A DNA stretch of 64,000 nt from Prinsepia uniflora (GCA_032719365.1 CM064862.1:81775628-81839627), one strand, 5' to 3'; shown: positions 1-10,560, counted from the stretch's first letter. Translations and numbers: made by a program. Notes: generated by a model from the sequence alone, not told the origin.

Positions 1-921
1 TATGGGAACCCGACCCGAAATCACATTCATAAAACACAATTAGGCCTCATGCTTAATTTCGTAAACCAACTGGGCCCCAGACCCGATAATATAATTAAAA
101 TGGACTCCAAGTCCGAGGGTTTCCAAAACAAATGGGTCTCATGCCGAGTTCATCTTTCCAATTCCAAAACTATTTCATCAAACCGTCACCGAAACCACAA
201 GCACGTAAAACATAGTATAAAACCATAAACCTCGAAACAAGTGCAAATATGAAAAACACCTTGAAATATGTGCAAATAGGTAAATCACCCATACCACAAT
301 CATCATCATATAAATCAAATATGTAAAACATATAAAACAGTTACGCATGCATCACAGTTTAGAAAACAATGTCCACTCACAGACCGTCCTACGCTGCCGC
401 CTCGATATGCATTCCATAAGTCTCTCTCGGCTAAATCACCATCACTGGAATATCTGAACCTGTCCAAATCATATTAGAGGGTTACTAACTACTTCAATAA
501 CCTCACATTAAAGCTCCCTAATTTTCTGGGATTTTTAAACGTATTTTTCATAGACTTTAAACCTTCGGACACCCAACACTACCCCAAAACGGTTTCCGAT
601 CGACACTAAACCAGTCCCAAAATGTTTGTTACATCGAAAAGATGATTTCATATGTTGACAAATTCCCCAAGAAATGTCCCACGCGCCCCAACGCGCCGCC
701 CAAAGGCGCTGTGCGTGGGCTTCACGTGCTGGACTGTTCATTGTCTTTAACCTCGGCTGAACCAGTTCGGTGCAATCCGACTGTGCAGCCGATCCAACTA
801 AACCGGCGTGACCGATTCAGGGTCATATCTTCCTACTTTTCGGTCCTTTTTCATCCATTTTCATTCCTAACCCTTTGTCTAATCATGTTCTATCAATCTA
901 TGATTTCAAAAACATGAAAAT
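1..921 (-). mobile_element. LTR C, left part (old minus-strand LTR, cut by element B)
   Basis: This is LTR sequence of the same superfamily as the rest of the block. It has the GGGCC-rich array near the window start, the run of CACTCACAGACCGT near 375, the splice-acceptor-like CCTGTCCAAATC at about 459, and the GCGCC-rich segment near 690. It begins outside the window. It stops at 921, where element B starts with TGACA, and appears to resume at 17024. No coding sequence is recognised; the short reading frames here are not gene-like. Confidence 0.7.
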
Positions 922-2725
922 TGACAAAACCCGTCCCAAATCCCCCGGGATTAACGTGGGACGTGTCTGCTCCCGTCTGACACGAAGTGTTAGACCAGGG
1001 ATACTTCCGTTCTTAGCACAATCGGGATTACCAGAGAGCGCCAGGATCCGGATGAGGAGTGTGATGTCTCGGTCTCTACTACAGCCCACATCCGCGATCA
1101 ACCTGAAGGGCATTCAAAACATCAAAAGTCGTGAGTGGAAAAAAACTAATATTTTAATAAAAACATTTCACAGAAAGAAAATTTATGCCTTTCATTAAAA
1201 ACATGCATGCATTCGAAAACCTTTTATCAAAACATTCACAAAACTATTAGGGCCTTAGCCCGAAACTGTAAATCAATACATAGGAACTCATCCCAAAACC
1301 AATCACGTGGGACTCTGCCCAAAGAAATATCTGTGGGTCTCAGCCCAAAACCATTTTCAGTGAAATACCAACCAATAGAACACGGGGTCTCAGCCCCAAA
1401 CCATTTTTTGTAAAACCTCATACGTATATCCATATACATATATACAACCCATCCTCGGCATCTCAGATGAGATGCCAACTCGAGGAACACAGCTCCAAGG
1501 AAACACATCCCTGATATCTGTCACGATTTATCTATATAAGTATGCATACTACTCAGGGCCTCACTCCGAGTCTACCCCCAGGAATTCTCCATCTAGGAGG
1601 CTCTGTCCAACATCTAGGATCTATGACGTCTGGATGGCTGTCTTTGAACCCAGTCCTAGACCATATCATAACTCCCACTCCTGGAATGTGCACCCCATGG
1701 GGATACTCATTCCGGGTAGTGGATCGTGACTCTCCAGGTCGACGTCTGCAGGAGACCAATCAACTCATGTCGGAGGGTCTATACATTTTCAAAAATGCTA
1801 TCTTTCAAATCTCAATGCAACTGGGTCTCATACCCGAATTCTTAACGAGATTCCTCGAATTCGATTCCAAATCTACTTTCATAGGCCTCCGCCTAAATCC
1901 ACAGTTCAATAGGGTCTCATGCCTGAATTCTTATTTCGTAAACCAAATTGGGACTTAAGCCCGATTTCACAATCAACTAGGAATCTAGCCCGATATTACA
2001 ACTAACGAGGCCTCAAGCCCGAAACCATAAACCAATGGGACCTCAAGCCCGATTTCACAAACAACAGGGCATCAAGCCCAATACTACAGTCAACGGGGCC
2101 TCAAGCCTGAATTCGTAAACCAACGGGGCCCTCGGCCCGATCGTATAACTCAAATGGGCCTCCAGCCCGATTTCTCATCAAATCAAATGGACCCAAGTCT
2201 TAGAGTTTGTAAATCAAATGGGTCTCATGCTCGATTCCATGTTTCTAAATCCGAAATCATTTCATTTAAACCATCGTAGAAAACATAGCACGGACATCCC
2301 GAACTATATCGAAATGATGTCCGATCGATACAAAACCAGTCCCAAAATGTTTGTTACATCGAATATATGATTTCACGTGTTGGAACCACCACCAAAATCT
2401 CCCCCAAACATCGCCACGCACCGCCTGAAGGCCCTAGGCATGGGCTTCACGCGCCTGTGAACAGGCGTCTTCTTCCTCGCGATAGGCTGGTTTGAACCAG
2501 TCCTCTGGTTCGGCCGGTCCAACTGGACCGGCATGGCCGGTTCACCTCCATTCCTTCCTATTTTTCATCCTTTTTCTTCCTTATTTCCACCAATCTTCCT
2601 AAATCTATCCTAGGGATTATTTTGTGTGATCAAACCAAAGGAAACAATCCTAAAACCTATTGGTTCAAAAATCCATTTAAACCCAAATTTTCCATTCTAA
2701 GTATAAGGCATAACCAAGGGCTAAA
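922..2725 (-). repeat. Element B 3' LTR, first part
   Basis: It begins TGACAAAACCCGTCC, the inner-family LTR terminus read on the plus strand, and aligns with 14143-16255. The alignment breaks at 2725, exactly where the plus-oriented LTR of element A begins with TGTAACGACCCGTCC. The array of GGGCCTCAAGCCCGA-like units at about 1965-2170 lies inside it. Confidence 0.85.
1960..2180 (-). repeat. Short degenerate array of GGGCCTCAAGCCCGA-type units
   Basis: The same 12-16 bp core, a GGGCC and a GCCC(G/A)A separated by a few bases, recurs about every 30-40 bp. Each unit can fold on itself (GGGCC/GGCCC). Equivalent arrays occur in the other LTRs at 15190-15440, 4630-4745 and 41330-41540. Confidence 0.75.
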
Positions 2726-2897
2726 TGTAACGACCCGTCCCGAATATCGGGATTTAATAATATTTAATTGTAATTTACTAATCTGGGATTAGTTGAGCGT
2801 TTCGGACGAATTGTGCAAAATGACCGTTTTGCCCCTGGGCGTGGGCAAAACGTTGACTTTTAATTCGGATGGTCAAATGGACTTTGACCGATGACCG

Positions 2898-2917
2898 TGA
2901 CGTAGTTCGGGACGTCA
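2898..2917 (+). promoter_or_regulatory. TGACGT-N8-ACGTCA dyad in LTR A
   Basis: A perfect inverted repeat with 6-bp arms, present at the same place in other LTRs here, for example 21315-21334, about 27612-27631 and 43281-43300, with decayed versions near 8405, 17840, 52056, 56291 and 62146. TGACG is the core bound by plant TGA-type bZIP factors (as-1-like sites). Its role as an LTR promoter site is inferred. Confidence 0.5.
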
Positions 2918-4052
2918 TGAGTTCATAGACAGGTGGCACGTTCGATTCCGACGTTCGTGGTGAAAGTTATGATGTACGGAAGTCCAGGGGCATTTTCGTA
3001 ATTTGGACGATGTAGGGGCAAATGTTGACTTTTTGACCGGGATGTCCGATGGCCGAGGGCCAAGGACCGTTACGGAGGTTTCGTCGATACGAATTCAATG
3101 ACAGGCGGCACGCATCAATCGGAGTCCGTATGACCGAGTTACGGGTCAGGATGCGTGAGGGGCATTTTGGTAATTTTCTGCACAAGGGCAGAATTGTAAT
3201 TTTCTTCACGGGACACTGTTCCATTGAATTAGCCGTGAGGTGGATGCTTTGTGCGATCGATCCCTTGATTTGTTTATGAATTAATTGACTGAATTGGGCC
3301 AGTTTGGGGTTGAATTGCACATGGGGTTGTGTTGGCATCGATCACTGAACGTGGAAACTGGGTTTTTCTATGATTTTCGGGTCAGTGCGGGAACCTTTAC
3401 ACAGTGGATTGAGGACGGTTTTGGACGCCTTTAACGGCTAAATTGAATTAAAAGAATGAAGTGTGTGTCGAGGGCAGTTCACTGAGATTGAGAGATGGAA
3501 GAATGGAGTGGAAATGGTGGAGGAATACTCAAAAACCCGAAACTGGGTTCTGGGGAATTCAAATTCGAATTTCCAGTTTCAGGCCAGCCCAAGCCAAATT
3601 GATGAGTGATTGAGCTTCCTGGAACTTCAACGAGTCGAACCAGATCAAATGGGGCAAGCTTGGGAGCTCCTAGGGCCGTGAACGGACATGGTGGACGGCC
3701 GGAAAACTCGAGCTTGAGTTGTGACGATTGAGGTATTGTCGAGTTAAATTAATTATGCTAATTAGTTCGTAGTAGTCCTTATTAACTTCCTGTGAAGTTA
3801 ATTTGATTTTGGTTAAGGATTGGAGGAGCTCTGGTGATCGACCCGTTTTGGGTGATCACGGGTTGTCGACAAGATTGATCGACGGTTGATGCTAATCATG
3901 GACACAGAACTGAAATTGGTGGATTGGTGATTGTTGTAGGATCAAGAACGGATGGAATTGATATCGAATTGAGGGTGTTTGAAACGGATCCTATCGCGGG
4001 TAATCTGACCCGTTTACCAGTCATTCGGGTGAAGAAGGAGCACTGTAGCAGG

Positions 4053-4071
4053 CGCGTGGCTTTCACGCGCA
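4053..4071 (+). other. GCGCGTG/CACGCGC hairpin in LTR A
   Basis: Seven-base arms GCGCGTG and CACGCGC flank a short loop and are followed by a second GCGCGTG block. Related GC-rich units occur in nearly every LTR of the window (for example 9597-9690, 19855-19915, 57490-57540, 63458-63510), always between the two candidate sites of intron 1. Confidence 0.55.
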
Positions 4072-4321
4072 GCCACTCACGGCGGCGCGTGACGGCGCGT
4101 GGGCACGAATCTAGAGGTGAGGTCAACATGACTTTTATCCTATACATTGTAACGAACATTTTGGGATTGGTTTCGTGTCGATCGGACACCGTCTCGATAT
4201 TGTTCGGGATGTCCGAAGGTTTTAAATCCAGTTTAAAAATACTTAAAAATTCGGAAAAATTACGGGACTTGAATAGGATGTTAATGATGAGGTTAGTGAT
4301 CCTCTAAATTGATTTGAACAG

Positions 4322-4399
4322 GATTGGGAGTCCCGGTGATAGTGAGGTGGCCCGGGAAGGCCTATGGCACGCGTATCGAGGCGCTCGGTTAAACGGTCT
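4322..4399 (+). other. Candidate middle exon of the LTR A leader (about 78 nt)
   Basis: It is bounded on the left by a 3' splice-site-like TTTGAACAG|G with a TTAGTGATCC branch-site-like stretch upstream, and on the right by a strong donor, GTGAGTGGAC. The upstream donor candidate is at 3733 (GAG|GTATTG). The next acceptor is CCCTTCAG|G at 5489. The same boundaries occur in the young LARD (25858-25934 on the minus strand), at 57763-57830 and at 63730-63802. Splicing is inferred, not shown. Confidence 0.45.
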
Positions 4400-4409
4400 G
4401 TGAGTGGAC
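4398..4409 (+). other. Donor-side arm CTGTGAGTGGAC of intron 2
   Basis: This 12-mer is the exact reverse complement of GTCCACTCACAG at 5456-5467, about 1.05 kb downstream and just before the candidate acceptor. Pairing would bring the two ends of the putative intron together. A TGCATGCAT palindrome follows each arm inward (4429-4437 and 5387-5395). Confidence 0.6.
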
Positions 4410-4629
4410 ATTGGTTTCATAAATTCGATGCATGCATAACTGTTTTATGATTGTTATAATTATGATTAAATGATTTACTTTGGATATCGGTGAATTTAAA
4501 ATGATTTCACGCATTTCGAGGTGAATTACGTATTTGCACGTGAACCGAGATTTTCTGGATTTTCACCGATTTCCATAAATGTGGTTGGATATGATTTCAT
4601 GAAACGGTTACGAACTTGAATAATGTAAA

Positions 4630-4745
4630 ATCGGGCCAGGGGCCCAGTTGAACTATGAAATCGGGCCAGGGGCCCAGTTAACATGTGGATCGGGCCAGGG
4701 GCCCAGTTAACTTGTGAAATCGGGCCAGGGGCCCAGTTGATTTCT
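4630..4745 (+). repeat. Four-copy tandem array of a CGGGCCAGGGGCCCAGTT unit
   Basis: Four near-identical copies spaced about 35 bp apart with variable linkers. Each unit contains the near-palindrome GGGCC-AG-GGGCCC. It lies inside the putative second intron of LTR A. Confidence 0.85.
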
Positions 4746-5455
4746 ACATGTGATTGCGGGTCGGGGACCCTAAAATGGAATTGAATAAATGTTTTCTGGT
4801 TTACATTTTATATATGTTCACATGCTGGAATCTATAAATGGTTTTGATGATATTTCGGTTATGGCACGTTTCACGGTATTTGGGCATGAGACCCGTTTGA
4901 TGAAACGTAACGAATGGTTCGGATTTTACCTATGTATACCTATATGTTTTGCATGTGGATATCTATAAAATGTATTTGGTACTGCACTGTATAGATCCTT
5001 CCATATTATATTGTCTCCTCCGGATGAGGTACCCCGGAGAGGTCACGGACGTCTAGTACGTCCAGCGTCTATGACGCTAAGCATCGGGGATGCTGTACCC
5101 GAACGGGGTTCGGGGATTGAACTCGGAAATTGAGACCCGAGTGGCACGCGTAGCCTTGTGATTGTGACCTTATTGACGTCAGGGACGTCAGACATCAGGG
5201 ATGTCGGATTGGAGTGTATAGTGCAGTGGCTAAAATATTGGTTATGGTTTATATGCCTTATGGTTCATATTACTGGATTTATGAAATAACTCTTGGGTTT
5301 ACTTTTGGAAATTGAAACTATGCTTTGGTTTCCGGGCTAAGGCCCTATTGGTTATTTCTAAATAAATATGGGATTATTGGTTTTGGTGCATGCATATGAT
5401 TTTACTGAGGGGCATAAATGTCTTATAAATGTTTTAAACAGACTTGTTTATTTTC

Positions 5456-5489
5456 GTCCACTCACAGCTTTGTTTTCAATGCCCTTCAG
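5456..5489 (+). other. Acceptor-side arm and 3' splice-site-like sequence in LTR A
   Basis: GTCCACTCACAG is followed by a T-rich stretch and CCCTTCAG|GTTGAT. The same block, in one orientation or the other, is present near 10735-10769, 18415-18452, 24700-24740, 54790-54840 and 58719-58752. Confidence 0.5.
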
Positions 5490-5674
5490 GTTGATTCCGG
5501 ATACGACTGCAGCAGAGACTTGAGCATCGCACACCTCCTCCATCGATCCTTACGCACTCTGGAAGCCCGTTTGGGCAATGGCAATCGGTTATCCCTTGTC
5601 TGGCGCCTCTTGTCAGACGGGAGCACGTCACATTCCATGGTAATCCCGGGGGAATTGGGATGGGTCGTGTCAAG

Positions 5675-5686
5675 TGGTATCAGAGC
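5675..5686 (+). other. Primer-binding site of element A (TGGTATCAGAGC)
   Basis: Exact match to the 12-base initiator-Met tRNA PBS common in plant LTR retrotransposons, two bases after the LTR end. It sets the plus orientation of element A. Confidence 0.9.
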
Positions 5687-7488
5687 AGGTTTTTCTCTTT
5701 TGTGCGCGAAGGACGAGGGTGTGATGTCTCTTTGGGCTGCTGTTCCGTTGTCAACCTGATAGATAGTTTTGGGTTGTATGGTGAATTGGGTGTGTTTGGC
5801 CCGATACGCCGTGCATGGTTGCGATACAACCCAGGTGGGGTTGTATACGATTAACTGGTAATGTGGGACCGTCGGTTCGGTCATGTGATGATGGGTTGTT
5901 GTGCCACTGGGCACAACTGGGTTCAGGGAACCCCAATTGAATAATGGTTTGGGAATGCGAAACTCAGTTGAGTATTGGTCTAAGTTTTGGACCCTAGTAG
6001 TGTTGGCTAGTGTACGGGTGTTGGTGCATCGGAGTTAGCCGATGACCTTCGTGGTGGAACCCACGAAGGAACCCACGTTGAATTGACGATTGGATTGGAT
6101 TGGACGTCTATACGATGTCAGGACCGCAGAGTCGGTCAGGTTGTGGATTTTACTGCAGAAGGCAGTTGGGTTCGGTGGAACCCTAGGGTGTGATTTTGGA
6201 ACCCTAATTTATAATTGATGGACCGAAAGGTGAACCTTAAGTGAGAACTTGTGCTGCGACGAGCGGCTGAGGTCATGGATGACCATGTGGACGACTCTAG
6301 TGAGTCTAGTCTGGATTATGGGATTCGATCCACGGATGCGGTTATGAGATAGAATATGGAATCCCGTGTTGGATCGAATATGAGTGTGAGGTGTGGTTAC
6401 GGATCTTGACAACGATGACTGTTGGTCGACAGTTGTGTCGAGATAACTGGCTATCGAGGGTAGTTAGTGTGGTTTTAATACTTGGGGACGTTCAGGGAAC
6501 GTTCATTATCCTGATGTACCGATGGCAAATTGGAGGTACCCATAGTCGTGGGGAACGAGTGGTGTTACGGGATCGTCGTTCGGAATGAACGGAGATCCAG
6601 GGTAACAACTTTGCACACTGTGTGCTAGCATGGATGTTCGTGTGCTAGCATGGGTGTTCGTGTGCTATGTATGGATGTTGGTATGTTGGTGCTTTTATGC
6701 CAATACTGGTATGGATGCCTGTGTGCTGATACTAGTGTTGATGATGGTGCGTTGGTGCTGGTACTAGCGCTGGTGCTGGTGTCAGAAATTGTGTTGACAA
6801 TGAGCCACCAGTTGGGGTGTGACTCTGTCATGATGAACAGACGATTGGTATCGGCGACTCAGTGGTGGTTGAGTCTTGGACTGGATGGGATCCAGTGGAG
6901 GTCGTGATGTGTTGGGATAAGTCCTAACAGGTATATGATGACAGGTGATGAACGGATAAAATGGTATGATTGAAATTTGGGGAATCTTGGGATGCTGTTC
7001 CCTATGTCATGCGAGTTGGTGGATTTGGGGAGTTGTGATCAACTCCGAGATTGGTAAGTTTGTGTACTGCTTATATCCTCTGAGAGTACAAGGAAATTAT
7101 TGGAATTGGAAAGGTCGGGGAAACCATTCGTGGTATTGATGTGGGATTTTGTGATTGTGAATCACTTGGAACCTGAGGATTGAACCTGTTAAGGTTGAGA
7201 TGTGAGACGAAGGCAGTATGGTATGCACATCCAGGCAAAATTGTGGATATTCCGTTCGGAATCGGGGTGTGTGCATACATGATTATTGGCGGACGTGAGG
7301 TCCGAGTAATGAATTGATTTTGGACACGTGGTGGTCCAAGTAAGGTGTGGACATGGGCAGTCCAGTGGTTGGACTTGACATCTCATTGGGAGTATGTCTG
7401 TTTCCAACATGGTTGGAACTCCCGTTCCGGGGAGAGTTGTGATTGGGGGAACGAGAGGAGTGCTCGTTTCCGCATCAGTGATTGGTAT
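5687..7488 (+). mobile_element. Non-coding internal region of element A (partial)
   Basis: No gag, protease, reverse transcriptase or integrase motif is visible in any frame; the reading frames are short and overlap on both strands. A stretch near 6568-6620 (GATCGTCGTTCGGAATGAACG and an AGATCCAGGGT block) matches the young LARD on the opposite strand near 23455-23500, so the internal sequence is a shared non-coding domain. The region at 6618-6780 is rich in short GTGCTAGCATGG- and TGGTGCTGGT-like repeats. Confidence 0.75.
6618..6790 (+). repeat. Short tandem repeats, GTGCTAGCATGGATGTTC-like then GGTGCTGGT-like
   Basis: Two to three imperfect copies of an 18-bp unit followed by a GT-rich stretch. 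The homologous place in the young LARD (about 23385-23460, opposite strand) has CAGCGCTAGTATCAGCGCTG-like repeats. Confidence 0.6.
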
Positions 7489-7763
7489 TCCTTTGAACTT
7501 TTGTGAATCGTAACTTTTTTCGTCAAATGTTCGAATTCGACTTGCCGCCTGTTTACGGACTCGTATCGACTCGCTCTACGTAATGGTCCTCGGCCCTCGG
7601 CCATCGGACCTCCAGGGTCAAAAGTCAACTTTTCACCCTCGTTTAGGGGAAAAATCGTACTTTCGCCTTGAACGTTCGTTAATCCTGAACTAATCCCCGA
7701 TTAGCCTCGCTAATCCATCATTAATTCTTAATTAATCCCGATATTTCGGGACGGGTCGTTACA
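7489..7763 (-). repeat. Element B 3' LTR, second part
   Basis: It aligns with 16745-17023 of the 5' LTR: GTGAATCGTAA, then CCGCCTGT-TACGGACTCGTATCGACTCG, then GGTCCTCGGCCCTCGGCC. It ends in GACGGGTCGTTACA followed by a polypurine tract on the minus strand, so this is the inner edge of the 3' LTR. Confidence 0.85.
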
Positions 7764-7776
7764 ATTTTCCCCCCTT
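7764..7776 (-). other. Polypurine tract of element B
   Basis: On the minus strand AAGGGGGGAAAAT abuts the LTR start TGTAACG, and is preceded by AATTTCGAGGACGAAATTC. That block (it would read NFEDEI in one frame) is often seen at the 3' end of plant Ty3/gypsy polyproteins and is all that suggests gypsy ancestry here. Confidence 0.8.
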
Positions 7777-8266
7777 CAAGAATTTCGTCCTCGAAATTCA
7801 AGATGACCTGATTCTACAACCAAATTGTGGAATCCAACCATGTTTCTACTAATTGGGTATTCTCCTGTACACATACACGTCTGACACAACCGTAGTACTC
7901 GTCGGTACGTACTGTCACTGGAGTTTCCAAAGCTCCAACTCATTCTCTCATTAACCGCGTTCAGATCGTTGACTCTCGAGAGTCATCACGTCGGCTCGTA
8001 AGTCTTACTCAAAACTTCGACACTCGTCGATCTCTCATGTTCCTCACTCTGATAGGTCGGTTATACTATGCGGTCGTCAAAATGGCTTTTCAACCTGATG
8101 GTTTTTTTCATCTGACACCCAGAGTCAATGTTTCAATCTAACGACCCTTCGCAACCGACGATCGAAGCCGATATCCTATTCAGCCTCCGATCTGTCAACA
8201 TCTTCTAGATCATGCCATCACATGGGTACGAATCCCATCTCGCAGGTCATCCTCAAACCTGTGGCA
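7777..8266 (-). mobile_element. Element B internal region, 3' part (non-coding)
   Basis: Sequence between the polypurine tract and the solo LTR insertion. No coding motif is seen. Its last five bases before the solo LTR (TCTAC, 8267-8271) are duplicated at 11061-11065. Confidence 0.7.
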
Positions 8267-9596
8267 TCTACTGTAATGCCTCGGAAACTCAAAGGATGTA
8301 AAATTGCAAAATGATAAATGAAATGACATTTTTACCCCTGTGAATAGTTTGGTCAAATGTTGACTTTTTGCTTGGCAGGTCGAACGGACGTTGCCGATGA
8401 TTGTGACATAGTTCGAGACGTCACGAGTCCATAGACAGGTGGCACGTCCGATTCCGACGATCAGGGAAGAAGTTATGACGTTCGGAAGTTCAAGGGCATT
8501 TCCGTAATTAGGTCGAGAAGGGTAAATTTGTTGACTTTTCAAACGACATGGAATTTTCACGTGATTCGAAAACCGTTAGGAAGGTCTCGATGCCCTGAGT
8601 ACAACGATAGGCAACACGCTGAAAACGGACCTCGGACGGATGAGTAACGGTTCTAGAATGAGGAGGGCATTTTGGTAATTTTGTGAAGGAAGGGCAAAAT
8701 GGTAATTTCAAGGCTGCAATTTGAATAGTTGTGAGTGGGATTCATTGTTTAACAATGTAAGTGACATTGGGGGGAATTGTTTAACGTTGTGAGTGGCAAT
8801 TGTTGGATTAGTGGAAGTTGGGACTGAGTGGAAACACAGCCATAGAGACTGAGAGATTCCCACGAGCTGTTGGGTTGGACTGTGAAGAGCACAGAGCACG
8901 GGCACCCCTTTTTTTTAGTTTTGTGTCACTTGCGGGAAACAGGGACATAGTGGGTCTGAGGGATTCTTTTAGTAAGCTGTGAAGGACGAATTGATTATAG
9001 AGAGTTAGAGTGAGTCGAGAAGGTCATTCTGGAGAGGAAATGACTGAGAATTTGAAAGAAAATAGAGTCGGGAAAAAAAATTGGAAAATGGAGGGAAATT
9101 TCGAAAATTAATTTGTGAGTCGAGGGGAGCTAAACAGAGGTTAGAAATAGTCTTCTGGGCTCATTTTGAACTCAACCATACAAAAATCGAAGGAAGTTGA
9201 TCACGGTTTGGCCTAGAACTGAAGTTCCAGTTTCTGGAAAATTTCGAGGTTGAGAACGACTACCTACAGGTAAGGGTTTGTGAAATTGGTTACGGTTTAA
9301 TGTTTTTTAGGTCTTACGAAGCTTCTGTGTCAATTAATTAGAAAATCAAGTTGATTTGAATGAGTTTCAAATGTCGACCCGTTTGTTTGATCATGAGTGA
9401 AATGATCAATTTAAGGCTTGATGTATGTAATTAATAAGGGAGAACCTAAATTAACACTTAATGGAAAGATTTCGGTGGAAAAACTAAAGGAATTAAGCTG
9501 GAATTGTTAGAGTTTGAACCGGGTTGTGTCGCGGGTTTGTGACCCGTTTAACAGGGAAACGGGTAAGGAAGACGACACTATAACTTACTGTGCAGG

Positions 9597-9690
9597 GCGC
9601 GTGGCTTTCACGCACAGCCACTTTGGGCGGCGCGTGAGGGCGCGTGGCTTTCACGCACAGCCACTATGGGCGGCTCGTGAGGGCGCGTAA
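9597..9690 (+). repeat. Tandem duplicate of the GCGCGTGGCTTTCACGC unit
   Basis: Two consecutive copies of a roughly 45-bp unit, GGGCGCGTGGCTTTCACGCACAG followed by CCACT and GGGCGG. Each can form the GCGTG/CACGC hairpin. Confidence 0.75.
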
Positions 9691-10339
9691 GGCCATATCT
9701 CCGGTCACGGTCAACATGTGATTTTATCCTTTCAGTGTAACGAACATTTTGAGTTAAATTTTGAATTGATCGGACGTCGTTCGGGATAGTTTGGAGAGTT
9801 CGAAGGTTTAGGATTTTAATTTAATTACGTTGAAAAATCCCGAAAATTTTAGGGAAATTAATGTAAGCTTAATGGGAGTGTTTGTGACCCAGATTGTGAT
9901 CTTTGATAGGCCAGAACATTCCCGAGGCAATCGAGGAGCGTACGGGACGCGATTGACGCGTTCAAATTCATGAGTGGACTTTTGATTTTTAACCGAGCAT
10001 GCATAACTGTTTTTACTCACTTGATTTATGGTTCTATATATGATTTTATGGTTATATTTGTGATATTTCTGCTTTACGTGAATGCACGCTTTTCGATGTG
10101 ATATATCGTATTTTTACGTATTTCGAGACTATGGCTTCTCTGATACTTTGATAAGTGATTTTATGCGATTTGTGCATATTACATTTTAATGATGATTTGA
10201 TTATGACTGTGAGCAAGATTTGGAATTTGAACGTGAAATTCGGACATAAGTCCTATTTTGATAAAATGTGATTTCGAATTGGTTTTGGAAACTGGATCAC
10301 GATGGACCCTGAATTTGTTATGATTTACACATGATTTTG

Positions 10340-10560
10340 GGTTTAAAGACCCGGTACGAATGCTGGATCTGGTTTTGGGTTTAAAGACCCGGATGAGATA
10401 TGAAGGGGGCGGGCCTGGATGGGGTTTAAAGACCCGGATTGAGTTTAAAGACTCAGTTACTGTGATGTCCCCCGAGGCCTTGATTGTGTTTTGAGTTTAA
10501 AGACTCGTTGATATCCCGAGAAGGCCTGATATATGAGTTTAAAGACTTGGATGGATCCAG
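10340..10560 (+). repeat. Array of GTTTAAAGACCCGG units
   Basis: About seven copies of GGGTTTAAAGACCCGG or GAGTTTAAAGACTCGG. Each is an inverted repeat around TTTAAA: the flanking bases GGG/CCC and GAG/CTC change together, so the palindrome is preserved. Confidence 0.85.

Larger units (their letters stand above)
2726..5672 (+). repeat. Element A 5' LTR
   Basis: A 2947 bp LTR starting TGTAACGACCCGTCCCG and ending GGGTCGTGTCA, followed two bases later by a PBS. It contains the TGACGT-N8-ACGTCA dyad (2898-2917), a GCGCGTG/CACGCGC hairpin (about 4053-4071), the ATCGGGCCAGGGGCCCAGTT array (4630-4745) and the candidate splice sites described separately. Confidence 0.9.
2726..7488 (+). mobile_element. 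Element A: truncated LARD-like element, plus orientation
   Basis: It has a complete 5' LTR, a PBS at the expected place and about 1.8 kb of internal sequence, then stops. At about 7488 the sequence returns to element B's minus-strand LTR. The 3' end of the internal region and the 3' LTR are missing, together with about 490 bp of the LTR it landed in. That fits a deletion after insertion. No target duplication can be scored because the right end is lost. Confidence 0.85.

Noticed and set aside
4630..4745. CRISPR-like evenly spaced repeats
   Set aside because: Degenerate LTR minisatellite in a plant nuclear genome; spacers are short and similar, and no cas genes are present.
5675..5686. tRNA gene fragment
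   Set aside because: TGGTATCAGAGC is a PBS complementary to a tRNA end, not a tRNA gene; no cloverleaf can be drawn around it.
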